Below, in pieces: positions 50,935 to 60,212 of a stretch of 64,000 nt of DNA. This DNA comes from Candidatus Thorarchaeota archaeon (GTDB taxonomy: Archaea > Asgardarchaeota > Thorarchaeia > Thorarchaeales > Thorarchaeaceae), in NCBI GenBank assembly GCA_011365025.1, contig RDOF01000011.1, positions 17,058-81,057 on the forward strand. The letters are read 5' to 3'. A program made the translations under genes and the position numbers. The notes beneath the pieces were generated by a model. That model saw only the letters and a program-made list of their open reading frames with translations, was not told the DNA's origin and searched no databases. Every line of letters starts with the position of its first letter. The first letter of the stretch is position 1.

Positions 50935-52293
50935 GTGAGTAACTTGGGCGAAGTTTCAATTGTCGGAGAAATCAGCAGAAGAAAGTGGCAAGCACTTGCC
51001 GGATTCCTCGTAATGGACCTGCTACAGATTCTCTTTGTTTCAGTTCTAAATGTGAACGAGTCTTCAATGCTAGCCATCGAATTTGGTGCAAATGGATTGG
51101 TTTCTGGTTCAGTGTTTGTTTCAATCACTCTTGTGCAACTCCTTATGATTTACGTCATGGTTGCAAACATGATGCGTAGTCCAGAGATGATAAGACTCCA
51201 TCCTAGTTTTGTGCCCCCCGAGAATTGGCATTGCAGGTATACCAGAGATGAGATTGTTGAATGGACAATGGAGATGGCAAAGAAGAGCAATGTTCGCGTT
51301 GGCAAGATATTCCTAATGAAATCGCCCATGCCCAATGCATTCACCTTCAGCCTCCCGTTTCTTGGTTCCTTTGTCGCCCTCCACAGTAATCTGCTTGATG
51401 TCCTTCGACCAGATGAAGTTAAGGCCATCATAGCACACGAGGTTGGCCACATCAAGAACAAGGACTCATTGGTTCAGATATTCGCACGCATGCCTTCCTT
51501 CTTCGTGGATATTATTTACCTCTACATCTATGCACGACTAGCCCTAAGTATTGCCAATGCGTTTGTTGGCGGAGCATTGTTTGCTGTGGGCGTCCGAGTT
51601 GTTGTGTTGCTATTGTTCTTCGGGCTCTCTAGACTGCTAATGATGATTTCAGTTCTATTGATGCAAAAGGCGTCAAGAGAGGCTGAGTTATTGTCGGACT
51701 ACCATGCCGCCGATGTGGTGGGTGTGGAAACTACTGTTAATGCTCTGATTCGACTGGGCCAAAGAGTCGAGGCGCTGTCTGCACTGATCAAAGAAATAAG
51801 CTGGCTAGAGTCGCTAAATCCGGAGAGAGCCGGAAGCGTACCACAGACTGAGCTAATTCGGATGATTACGCAGTACCCGCTTGATGGAATTGATGATGAA
51901 AATGCAAAGGAACGTGCTCCTTGGATTTTTCTCTCAACCAGACTTAGGCACATGCGAAAAGTCTACGGATTGCAGCTCACGGATGAACAAATCGACTCCG
52001 CAGTTGGCCCAGCCATGGATTTCTTGAAGGAAGAGCGTGCCAAGAGTGAAAAGGAAGATGAGAAGGATTTGAAGAAAAAGAAGCAGCCAGTTGGAACAGT
52101 CGACTGGCGTTCTGTAGATTATGATGGGGACCGCCGGCTCTCGAAGGAGGAACTACATGAGCTTCTAGAGCTCCTTCGAAAGAATCCCAACAAATTGATG
52201 TTTACAAATGAAACCGGCATGAATTTGCTGGCGGTTGACCACCCTGACTTCCGGAGACGTGTTCTCACAATTGCTGATGCGTTTGGAATCTAG
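50935..52293 (+). CDS. M48-family membrane metalloprotease with C-terminal EF-hand loop
   Basis: A 452-residue membrane protease. Hydrophobic segments lie near residues 20-40 and 55-75, the HEVGH zinc site is at 168-172 (AIIAHEVGHIKNKDS), two more helices follow (about 180-240), and the third ligand Glu is in SREAELLSDYHA. HtpX/STE24-type enzymes cut misfolded membrane proteins or, in eukaryotes, prenylated peptides. The C-terminal region adds DYDGDRRLSKEE (395-406), a perfect EF-hand loop, followed by an acidic helix. GTG start at 50935. It follows the small GTPase gene by 64 bases. Confidence 0.88.
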   Translation: MSNLGEVSIVGEISRRKWQALAGFLVMDLLQILFVSVLNVNESSMLAIEFGANGLVSGSVFVSITLVQLLMIYVMVANMMRSPEMIRLHPSFVPPENWHCRYTRDEIVEWTMEMAKKSNVRVGKIFLMKSPMPNAFTFSLPFLGSFVALHSNLLDVLRPDEVKAIIAHEVGHIKNKDSLVQIFARMPSFFVDIIYLYIYARLALSIANAFVGGALFAVGVRVVVLLLFFGLSRLLMMISVLLMQKASREAELLSDYHAADVVGVETTVNALIRLGQRVEALSALIKEISWLESLNPERAGSVPQTELIRMITQYPLDGIDDENAKERAPWIFLSTRLRHMRKVYGLQLTDEQIDSAVGPAMDFLKEERAKSEKEDEKDLKKKKQPVGTVDWRSVDYDGDRRLSKEELHELLELLRKNPNKLMFTNETGMNLLAVDHPDFRRRVLTIADAFGI

Positions 52294-52301
52294 CCGGTGA
52301 T

Positions 52302-53732
52302 TTACTCCGCAATTACCTCTTTCGAAGACAGCTTTTTGATTCTCTCCTCTTCCGCTGGACTGAGTCCTCTAAGGGCTGAAATTCCCGCAGCAATAAGTGC
52401 AAGAAATGCAAATGTCCAGATTGTGAATTGAAATGCGGGGCTGTAGGGCAAAGCCTCCTGATAGAACAGGAACACCGTTGTTACTAATGCTGTGGCAATT
52501 GAGAATCCGGTGGTTCTGGCTATATTAGTAAGCGCACTAATCACTCCCATGTACTCCTTGGGTGCAGAAGTCATGATGAAGTTGCCATTGGCCACAGAAA
52601 ACAAAGACAGCCCAAGACCCATTATAATGATGCCAACCACAATCAATGGAATGTTGGGGACCGCAAACCCTAGGAAGACTAAACCAATTAACTGTAGTAG
52701 TATTCCTAGGACCGTCTGCCTTTTGGCCCGCACTCTCTCAGAAACGACCCCGGAAATCGGTCCAATTACAGAGATGACTATTGGGTGTGCTGTAATTATC
52801 AACCCCGTAATCGCTGGCCCCAGATTCAGCTCCTCCTGTAGGAATATTGGGAACAAGTACGTGACTGGAACAATTGCCATATAGGCCAAAAGGGCGGAGA
52901 ATATTCCCGTAGATATTCTCCTATCTGCGAGCACACTTGTTGGGATTACTGGAGATTCGAACCTTGATTCACGCATGACAAACCAGAGCAACGATGCAAT
53001 GACTACGGCAGCTAATAGAACTATAACTAGTGGTTCATTATCCTTCGCAACTGAGATCATGTATACGAGCGTGAAGAGGAATACAAGAAACAGAGCCGCT
53101 CCAAGCGTATCAAAGCGGGTTTCTTCAACACGTTCGGTTTCAGGAACCGTTCTGGCAAAAATGACATAGCCGATGACGCCTATTGGCAGATTGATAAGGA
53201 AGATACTCTGCCATCCGAAGAACTCGCTAAGTATTCCACCCAATACCGGACCAGACCCAAGAGCAGCAGCAAGCACTATTGAGTTCATTCCAATGGCCCT
53301 GCCTCGGTTTTCTGGAGTCGTATAGTATGTGACTAGAGCTAAACCATTAGCAGTCATCATGCTCGCTCCTAATGCCTGAAATGCTCTGAACCCTATCAAG
53401 GGCAATAGGTCACTACTTATTGCACATATCAAGCTGCCAGTGATGAAAACAGCCATTCCAACCTGAAACACTTTGGCCTTGCCATACCGGTCTCCAAGTT
53501 TCCCCATAAGCGGCATGAACGAAGTGAGAATGAGAAGGTATGCCAGAACAACCCACTGAATCTCCGCCAAGCCCACGCCAAGCGATGCAGCCATTGTGAC
53601 GAGAGAAACATTGACAATAGAGGAATCTAATGCGCCAAGAAAGATACCAAAACTAGTCGCTGCAACAATCTTGTACGGGCCTGGGCCTGCAACGGAAGTC
53701 ACGCCTGCTGAACGTTCGTCTTGGATTGTCAC
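52302..53732 (-). CDS. DHA2-type (14-helix) MFS drug/metabolite transporter
   Basis: A 476-residue transporter with fourteen predicted helices. Family motifs: LDSSIVNVSLVTMAASLG in helix 1, GKLGDRYGKAKVFQVG after helix 2, and LGSGPVLGGILSEFFGWQSIFLINLPIG in helix 5. Close to EmrB/QacA exporters in size and pattern. GTG start at 53732. It converges with the M48 gene. Substrate unknown. Confidence 0.87.
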   Translation of the reverse strand: MTIQDERSAGVTSVAGPGPYKIVAATSFGIFLGALDSSIVNVSLVTMAASLGVGLAEIQWVVLAYLLILTSFMPLMGKLGDRYGKAKVFQVGMAVFITGSLICAISSDLLPLIGFRAFQALGASMMTANGLALVTYYTTPENRGRAIGMNSIVLAAALGSGPVLGGILSEFFGWQSIFLINLPIGVIGYVIFARTVPETERVEETRFDTLGAALFLVFLFTLVYMISVAKDNEPLVIVLLAAVVIASLLWFVMRESRFESPVIPTSVLADRRISTGIFSALLAYMAIVPVTYLFPIFLQEELNLGPAITGLIITAHPIVISVIGPISGVVSERVRAKRQTVLGILLQLIGLVFLGFAVPNIPLIVVGIIIMGLGLSLFSVANGNFIMTSAPKEYMGVISALTNIARTTGFSIATALVTTVFLFYQEALPYSPAFQFTIWTFAFLALIAAGISALRGLSPAEEERIKKLSSKEVIAE

Positions 53733-53855
53733 TGAACATCACTTGTCCGAAGCAGTAGATTAGCATGCCCGCACAAGATGCACAATTAAGGGTATGCCTA
53801 GGTGCGAATAGATTGAGCGAAACCGTTTTCTTGTTTGAACTTTGCATTTCTTCTC

Positions 53856-54683
53856 ATGGCTGACTTCTCCGACCTCCACAGGCGCGCTCGACACGACCTT
53901 CGCATGTGCTATCAAGCGTGGTCTGAAACTCTTCGGGAGCATTTTGGAAAGCGAATCAAATGTGCCTACGCAAAGGGCTCTGCCATAAAACCTTGGGACT
54001 CGCCAATTGATTATGTTCCTGTCCTCAGTGATGCAGATATCCATATCTGCCTGAATGATGAACGGGACTTCTTTGAGGGATGCGACGACCCTTTTGCAGA
54101 AGCAATGAAGATGTCGAGCGCCTTCGAAAGGCGGTTCTATGAGATGGAACCCAATCCGCTTCACTTTCCTAGAAGTCAGATAGTTCACATAAACAAGTTC
54201 ATGCAGTCTGAAAAATGGACTCCACCAAGGCAGAAGGAGGTCCAACAGTTAATTGGAGATTTCAATCAGGAGCCACTCCCTTCAGACGACAAGATTCGAG
54301 AATGGGACCTGGAAAATCTACTCGAGCTTAGGGAATGGTTGGGCACTGTGCCAATGAGTGCAGTAGATCGGGCGGGGTTCGATTTCTGGTCGCTGATTAG
54401 GAGGATGGTCTTTCGGGTATCCCCCTCGCCTGTACGTCTACTAACTCAAGACTATGATGACCCCTATGATGTATGGTCTTGGAACCGAACCAAGATTGCT
54501 GACGAACTAGGTTTTTCCGGGCATCTTGATATCCAAAGGCACTATCGCGGCTTCTATGATGCAGGGTGGCGCCTCTTTCTCTCCAATTTTTCTGATAATA
54601 GCTCATTCCGAGAAGTCACTAACCATGGATATTATGTCCTAAAGGGATGTTACGAGAAGGCAGCAAGCTTCTCAGTGAAGTGA
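53856..54683 (+). CDS. Nucleotidyltransferase-fold protein of unknown substrate
   Basis: A 275-residue soluble protein. AYAKGSAIKPWDSPIDYVP (G-S) followed by LSDADIHICL (D-x-D) is the polymerase-beta-type nucleotidyltransferase pattern, near residues 39-63. A C-terminal helical region with WDLENLLELREWL and aromatic residues follows. The ATG at 53856 is preferred; the frame starts 21 bases earlier at an ATG. Target could be a small molecule, RNA or protein; no partner toxin-type gene is beside it. Low similarity makes function unclear. Confidence 0.6.
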   Translation: MADFSDLHRRARHDLRMCYQAWSETLREHFGKRIKCAYAKGSAIKPWDSPIDYVPVLSDADIHICLNDERDFFEGCDDPFAEAMKMSSAFERRFYEMEPNPLHFPRSQIVHINKFMQSEKWTPPRQKEVQQLIGDFNQEPLPSDDKIREWDLENLLELREWLGTVPMSAVDRAGFDFWSLIRRMVFRVSPSPVRLLTQDYDDPYDVWSWNRTKIADELGFSGHLDIQRHYRGFYDAGWRLFLSNFSDNSSFREVTNHGYYVLKGCYEKAASFSVK

Positions 54684-54756
54684 AATCTGGACTTGCATGA
54701 GTTCCGGATGAAGCCAATTCTTTTATCCCGGCTTTGAATGGTATAAACGAAATTCA

Positions 54757-55485
54757 TTGGAGCCCTACAAGAAGATACCATCAAAGAGAGCAAGCCGTGC
54801 CGGCATTGTTGAAGATACGGAAACGATTGCTGTTGAGTCCAGTTTGGATTTGTACGTTAATGGCGTGCTTGTCCAGTCCTTTGTGTATAGTCCAGGTTTC
54901 ACCAAGGAGATGGTGACAGGACATTTGCTGTCATCCGGGATTATTCTGAATCTTGCCTACATCAGGTCCATGAATCTCACAGAAACCAATTGCCAGGTTA
55001 CAGTTGAGGAGCCAATCCTGCCGGGCGAAGACCCGAACATCAACCAGCTGAGAAAGGAATACCTTAGCACAATTTGGAATGTTACAAGGAAACTCATCAT
55101 GGAGATTGCGGCGAAGGTGAGAAGCAGCCAGGAAATTCACAAACTCACGGGTGCTGCTCATGCCGCATTGCTGTATGACTTGGATAACGGTCGAAGCGTT
55201 GTGGTTGAGGATATTGGAAGACACAATGCTGTGGACAAGGCGATAGGTCTCGCGCTAAATGAGGGCGTGTACCTGGGGCAATCGGCGCTCTTTGTCACGG
55301 GCAGACTAACTTCTGATCTGGTCGCGAAGGCTGTCAAAGTGTCATTCCCCCTTGTTGCATCCTTGGCAGTCGCAACAGACGAAGGGATTGAATTAGCTGC
55401 CAAGAGCAATATCACTCTACTTGGCGCTTTTCGAGGAGATGAGTTCAGAATCTATCATCACGGTAGGGCAAAGCTCTCATTGTAG
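54757..55485 (+). CDS. FdhD-like protein lacking the catalytic cysteine pair
   Basis: A 242-residue protein of the FdhD family, accessory proteins for molybdenum/tungsten formate dehydrogenases that deliver sulphur to the cofactor. The signature DIGRHNAVDKAIG is present with VTGRLTSDLVAKA (usually GR.S.E...KA) and PGFTKEMVTGHLLSSGII. The CxxC loop that carries the sulphur in E. coli FdhD is missing; the only Cys (NCQV) lies elsewhere. TTG start at 54757. The dehydrogenase is not in this window. It may bind cofactor without transferring sulphur. Confidence 0.8.
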   Translation: MEPYKKIPSKRASRAGIVEDTETIAVESSLDLYVNGVLVQSFVYSPGFTKEMVTGHLLSSGIILNLAYIRSMNLTETNCQVTVEEPILPGEDPNINQLRKEYLSTIWNVTRKLIMEIAAKVRSSQEIHKLTGAAHAALLYDLDNGRSVVVEDIGRHNAVDKAIGLALNEGVYLGQSALFVTGRLTSDLVAKAVKVSFPLVASLAVATDEGIELAAKSNITLLGAFRGDEFRIYHHGRAKLSL

Positions 55486-55512
55486 AGCTGCGCTTGAGTC
55501 TGGGATATGTTG

Positions 55513-56490
55513 CTAGAGATCCAGCTCGAAATCGTCGTCCTTCTCCTCAACGCGTTCTTCATCAATAGATTCCTGTGGAGTAGGAACCGCTCTTTCGTCA
55601 GCGAATCCAAACTCAATTCTAGTATGGTCCGCCATGTAGACATCTTGCTTTTTAACTACTGAGGGTTCGCGCCCTTTTGTGAGAGTGATTCCAAGGCTAA
55701 TCCCAAATAGGGTATAGATTAATTGTCCCAGGATAGGCGCTGCATTCATAGTAAACCCACCAATTGGAATTGGAATGGTCAGACCATTGGCAGCAGCCAA
55801 GCCCACACCAATACCCGCCAGAAAGCCAACCAACGAAACAGCTTTGTTTTCGAAATGCAAGAGGCATGTGCCAATAACAATGAGCGAAAAGAAAAGCCAA
55901 AAGAATACTGATGCTAGAGGCATAACATCATACCACCAAATCTCCTCCGGAAGCAATCCCATGACGTCAAGGAGCACCACCGCAAGCCCTTCAGCCAAAC
56001 CTATGATCCACAGCACCGATCCCAAAACGAGCATGATGAGTCCAGTGACCTTCGCTGCAGGTAGTTTGCCACTTTTCTGAATTATCAGCCCAAGGGAGAT
56101 TACGGAGAAAATAGCCAATACTGTTCCTGCTATGTCCATCACCATTGTTGCCAGCAGGAAGGAGTACAGTGAGTAGTCTCCAGAAGAATATACAATACCC
56201 TGATAGTACCAGCCCATTGAAATAAGGAAAACTCCGAGAATACAACCGGCAATAGATGTCCCTATTGAATCAGTCTTCGCCCCAAGAACCGATAGGCTGA
56301 TTGCAGCCGCCCAAATCAGGACTTCAAGACTATAGTAAAGCGTGTAGGTTGCGCTTGAGCCAGTCGAAACGAACATTCGGACAATGAACCATCCAAGACC
56401 AACCAGTACTAGTCTTCCCTGAGGATGCAGTGCGAGGCCAAAAAGCCCACCTGCTGTCCCTCGATATGCAGAAGTTGGAACGTATCCCAT
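55513..56490 (-). CDS. Polytopic membrane protein with acidic cytoplasmic tail
   Basis: A 325-residue protein with about eight hydrophobic helices (Gly-, Trp-rich) up to residue 275 and a soluble, acidic tail of about 45 residues (VPTPQESIDEERVEEKDDDF). No transporter signature. ATG start at 56490. It converges with the FdhD-like gene and is divergent from the rRNA dimethyltransferase gene. Function unknown. Confidence 0.58.
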   Translation of the reverse strand: MGYVPTSAYRGTAGGLFGLALHPQGRLVLVGLGWFIVRMFVSTGSSATYTLYYSLEVLIWAAAISLSVLGAKTDSIGTSIAGCILGVFLISMGWYYQGIVYSSGDYSLYSFLLATMVMDIAGTVLAIFSVISLGLIIQKSGKLPAAKVTGLIMLVLGSVLWIIGLAEGLAVVLLDVMGLLPEEIWWYDVMPLASVFFWLFFSLIVIGTCLLHFENKAVSLVGFLAGIGVGLAAANGLTIPIPIGGFTMNAAPILGQLIYTLFGISLGITLTKGREPSVVKKQDVYMADHTRIEFGFADERAVPTPQESIDEERVEEKDDDFELDL

Positions 56491-56713
56491 GTTTTACCCT
56501 CCAGCGTCCTCTCTTTCAAATCCTTCTAATAGAGTTATTGTTGCTGGGAACTCTTGATTACGTATGTGCCCGAAACGGAATCCCTTGCTTTCAGCAATTA
56601 AAACATGCTTAGGCGTACCTGAAAATCGGTTTCTTTGGGATTCGAGGTGGGCAATATTTTCATATTGCTCCGTGGAGCCTGTTGAGGTGAAGAGTTCTAG
56701 ATTGGTGTATGGA

Positions 56714-57625
56714 ATGTCAGCGCCCAAGAAGAACCCGCCCATCAACATAAAGTCTATTCTGGGCAGGTATGGAATAGTTCCCAATCATCAGTTTGGCCAA
56801 AATTTCATAATTGACAAGAAACTAATCGCGCATGAAGTTGCCCTTGCTGGCGTTCGAAAAAGCGATATCGTTCTCGAGATTGGTCCAGGAATTGGAATTC
56901 TTACCGAGGCACTTGCAAAGAAAGCAGGTCGTGTTGTCGCAATTGAAAAAGATCGCCAATTCGAGGGTATTCTAACTGCCCTCCAGAAGCAGTCGCGTAA
57001 TCTGGAAGTAGTATGGGGCGATGCATTGAATGTCGAACTTCCCAAATTCACTAAGGTTGTTTCCAATCTTCCATTCAGGGTCGCTTTGCCGCTAATGTTC
57101 AAGATTATGGATAGCGAGTTCGATACAGCAGTTCTTGTCTGCCAAGAGCGTCTTGCCAGAAGAATCACTGCGAAGCCAGGAGAGAAGGGCTACAGCCGGA
57201 TTGGCGTGCAGGTCGCGAGAAGGACCAATCCTCGGCTTCTGTATACCGTATCTAGAGAGAAGTTCTTTCCGCCTCCTGAAGTAGGTGCGGCGCTGCTCCG
57301 GCTTGAAGGTATTCCTGCAAAATTCGAAGTGCCCAGTGAGGCTTTCTTCAGAGAGGTTCTGAAGTATCTCTTTAGCTTCCGAGAACGCACTGCCGGAAAG
57401 GCACTAAACACTTTGAAGGCTTTCTCAATTCCAACTCAGAGGATGATGAAGGCTAGGCGTTTGGTTGGTGAAGGTATACTCCGAAAGAACATCAATGCTA
57501 TTCTCCCAAGCGAATTTGGTAGAATCACAAGAGTGCTATGGGATGAATTTGGCGATATCACCCGCAAATTCCACACATACTACGATAAGATGAATCTCTA
57601 CAAGCAAGATACAGAGGAAATTTAG
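56714..57625 (+). CDS. ksgA: rRNA adenine N6,N6-dimethyltransferase, KsgA/Dim1 family
   Basis: A 303-residue enzyme that dimethylates the two adjacent adenines near the 3' end of 16S rRNA. HQFGQNFIIDKKL opens the family domain, ILEIGPGIGILTEALAKKA-type SAM loop follows (VLEIGPGIGILTEAL), and the catalytic motif is NLPF (residues about 122-125). The C-terminal domain has REKFFPPPEVGAALLRL and FSFRERTAGKALN. The open frame runs 150 bases upstream, but ATG 56714 fits the family start. Nearly universal; here it marks a conserved core gene. Confidence 0.9.
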   Translation: MSAPKKNPPINIKSILGRYGIVPNHQFGQNFIIDKKLIAHEVALAGVRKSDIVLEIGPGIGILTEALAKKAGRVVAIEKDRQFEGILTALQKQSRNLEVVWGDALNVELPKFTKVVSNLPFRVALPLMFKIMDSEFDTAVLVCQERLARRITAKPGEKGYSRIGVQVARRTNPRLLYTVSREKFFPPPEVGAALLRLEGIPAKFEVPSEAFFREVLKYLFSFRERTAGKALNTLKAFSIPTQRMMKARRLVGEGILRKNINAILPSEFGRITRVLWDEFGDITRKFHTYYDKMNLYKQDTEEI

Positions 57626-57833
57626 TGTATTCAGATTCCTATGCCTATTGATATACCATTATGCGTAAGGTCTTGGTTTCCTTTGGGCCTTTCCGAGCCT
57701 TCCTCAACGGCAATTGCATCGCTCGAATTTCCTTTCATGTTATCGCCATTGCTGTTGTTCAGAGGAGCGTATGATTAAAGTATCTCTGCTATACAGATTT
57801 TCCCAATCGCAGTGGGCGCTTACATTTATCGGG

Positions 57834-59192
57834 ATGGACATTAGTATGGAGATTCTTATTATCGGGGCTGGTCGGGTGGGCTTACTGACGGGCGTAGCGC
57901 TCGCGAAACAACACATTGTGACCCTACTGGACACAAATCCGCTACTTCTTGAGTCCATACGAAACGCCAAATGCCCCTTTTATGAGAGGGGTCTGCCATC
58001 TTTGCTGAAGGAGTCAGTTGAAGACAAGAGAATGGCGGCGACAACATATGAGGAAATGGGAGGGCCATATGATGTGGTACTAATATGTGTACCAACACCT
58101 AGCAGACAGAATGGCTCGATTGATCTTTCTGCTTTGGAGATAGCGACAACTAGAGTATTTAATCATCTGAACACGGTGCTTGGACAATATGCAACTATCG
58201 TAGTTAGAAGTACAGTGCCACCAGGAACCACGCGCCGACTACTATCTCAAAGAATACCCGAATGGCATCGCAGTCGCATAGCGGCAGCATTTAATCCCGA
58301 ATTTTTCAGGCAAGGATCTGCACTACAAGACATAAGGCACCCTGACAGAATCATATTGGGAACTGAGGACAAAGAAGCCTATAACTTCCTGAAAAGGATG
58401 TATAGAAACTGCATTGATTCTCCGGATGCAGCATTCCTGAGTATGTCTTTGGAATCCGCAGAATTGGCCAAGTATGCAAGCAATTGCTTCTTGGGCTTGA
58501 AAATATCTTATGCGAATCAAATAGCTGACATCGCCGAACAAATACCAAACGCAAATCTTGAGGATGTTCTGAGAGGCATGACTATGGATCACAGAATAAC
58601 TCCATACCACCTCAATGCAGGTGCTGGCTTCGGAGGGTCTTGCCTGCCCAAAGATCTCAAAGCAATCCGTCATTTCTCGGAAACGGAACTCGGTATACCC
58701 GGTCATCTTTTCAAGGCAACCAGTGATGTCAATGATGGGCGTGTCTACCGAATACTGATGCTGGTCAAAGACTATGTGGAGCTGGAAAAAGGTGATAGAG
58801 TAAGTATACTTGGAATTGCATTCAAGCCCGGCACTGATGATACAAGGGAGTCGCCAAGTCTAAAGCTTGCTTCCGAGTTGGCGAAGCTAGGATTCGAAGT
58901 GATAGCACATGACCCTGTTGTTTCCAGAAATGAAATTCCCATCAATCTTCACAAGTCAATAAGGATAGAGAACGACATAATTGAAGCAGTACGTAATGCT
59001 TCTCTCTCAATCCTAATGACAGAATGGGATGATTATCTCACTCTTGGACTATATGAGATAACAAGGCCTATGAGAAGGAAGATATTCATTGATGCGCGGA
59101 GAGCTTTTGTGGGATCACAGAAACCTGATGATGTCTTATACCTAGCAATAGGGTCATACGCCAAAGGAAGGCGCGCCGATGAGGAGTCATAG
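57834..59192 (+). CDS. UDP-glucose/UDP-ManNAc 6-dehydrogenase family
   Basis: A 452-residue nucleotide-sugar dehydrogenase that turns a UDP-hexose to its uronic acid with two NAD. NAD-binding ILIIGAGRVGLLTGVALA opens it; FNPEFFRQGSALQDIRHPDRI and the active-site Cys in GAGFGGSCLPKDLKAI are conserved, and the C-terminal domain has GIAFKPGTDDTRESPSLKL. The cluster context (a UDP-xylose-synthase-like gene two genes later) favours UDP-glucose as substrate. The open frame begins at 57714, but ATG 57834 (or 57846) matches the family start. First gene of the glycan cluster; its stop abuts the next ATG. Confidence 0.9.
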   Translation: MDISMEILIIGAGRVGLLTGVALAKQHIVTLLDTNPLLLESIRNAKCPFYERGLPSLLKESVEDKRMAATTYEEMGGPYDVVLICVPTPSRQNGSIDLSALEIATTRVFNHLNTVLGQYATIVVRSTVPPGTTRRLLSQRIPEWHRSRIAAAFNPEFFRQGSALQDIRHPDRIILGTEDKEAYNFLKRMYRNCIDSPDAAFLSMSLESAELAKYASNCFLGLKISYANQIADIAEQIPNANLEDVLRGMTMDHRITPYHLNAGAGFGGSCLPKDLKAIRHFSETELGIPGHLFKATSDVNDGRVYRILMLVKDYVELEKGDRVSILGIAFKPGTDDTRESPSLKLASELAKLGFEVIAHDPVVSRNEIPINLHKSIRIENDIIEAVRNASLSILMTEWDDYLTLGLYEITRPMRRKIFIDARRAFVGSQKPDDVLYLAIGSYAKGRRADEES

Positions 59193-60212
59193 ATGCGTGT
59201 AGTAATTCCGGCTGGTGGGAAGGGAGAACGTCTCCATCCCATAACTCTCGGAAAGGCAAAGGCCATGATAGAAGTGGCCGGGAAGCCCATCCTTGGTCAC
59301 ATAATAGATAATCTGTTGTACTGCGGGCTAAACAACATTCTTTTGGTTACAGGATATCACCCGCATGATATATTAAAATGGGCTACCAATCAATATGGTC
59401 AGCACATTAGTCTATGCAGTGTAGTTCAGGAACAGCCGCTTGGACTAGGTGATGCCATTCTATCTTCTGGAGAATTCATTGACGGTTCCCCAGTTGCGAT
59501 TGTGTTGGGCGATAATATCACGAATCCTATCTTAACGGATTTAATTAGGGACCTATACTCAGATTCAAGTTTGGCAGGCGTTATTGGCTTAACAGAAGTC
59601 GGAGACCCGCGTAACTACGGTATGGTTTCTGTTGATTCGTCTGGAGTAATTACAAGCATCGAGGAAAAACCTGACGAATTCTCTGGGACATTAGGTATTG
59701 CAGGTCTATACGTTTTTCGCAACGGTAGAACGATTTTGAAGGAATTGAATACCGCCCAGGCGGAACGAGGAAACGAAGGCATCTCTCACTTGTCTTTTGC
59801 TCTTCAATCCATGATCGACTCTGGTCTTCGCTTGCGCGGATTAATCCTTGACACATTCCATGACTGTGGCAGAATTGAAACATTACTACAAGCCAACAAG
59901 GAATTGATTTTGAAAGATCCATTATTGAGTAAGAATTGCATTCTCAGGAATTCGGAAATCATCCCTCCCAATGTAATATGTGAGGGTGCTAGAATAATCA
60001 ATTCGAAGATTGGCCCATATGTTTCGATTGGCAAAGAATCTATGGTCGAAGGTAGTCAGCTAAGTAACTTCATTGTTGAAAGCGATTCTTCCGCCTTAGG
60101 AATGAATGTAAGTTTCGGTATCAAGTCAGGTGCAAACCTGCTGCTCATGCATGACGAAACCGATAGATGTGGGACCGATTTTAATGGGGCTTCAACTGAT
60201 GAGTGTCGATAG
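59193..60212 (+). CDS. Sugar-1-phosphate nucleotidyltransferase with left-handed beta-helix tail
   Basis: A 339-residue NDP-sugar pyrophosphorylase (RmlA/GlmU-like). The nucleotide site VIPAGGKGERLHPIT and metal Asp in IVLGDNI are clear, followed by SIEEKPDEFSGTLGIAGLYVF. A hexapeptide-type tail (about residues 245-320) is expected to form a left-handed beta helix. Its ATG directly follows the previous stop, so coupling is tight. It probably supplies an activated sugar for the glycosyltransferases downstream. The sugar cannot be identified. Confidence 0.88.
   Translation: MRVVIPAGGKGERLHPITLGKAKAMIEVAGKPILGHIIDNLLYCGLNNILLVTGYHPHDILKWATNQYGQHISLCSVVQEQPLGLGDAILSSGEFIDGSPVAIVLGDNITNPILTDLIRDLYSDSSLAGVIGLTEVGDPRNYGMVSVDSSGVITSIEEKPDEFSGTLGIAGLYVFRNGRTILKELNTAQAERGNEGISHLSFALQSMIDSGLRLRGLILDTFHDCGRIETLLQANKELILKDPLLSKNCILRNSEIIPPNVICEGARIINSKIGPYVSIGKESMVEGSQLSNFIVESDSSALGMNVSFGIKSGANLLLMHDETDRCGTDFNGASTDECR

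Noticed and set aside
53760..54245. Minus-strand 161-codon frame
   Set aside because: It is antisense to the nucleotidyltransferase-fold gene, which has the better motif evidence.
60130..60198. Upstream extension of the UDP-xylose-synthase-like gene
   Set aside because: It would overlap the preceding gene by 83 bases and adds non-conserved residues; the ATG at 60199 is sufficient.
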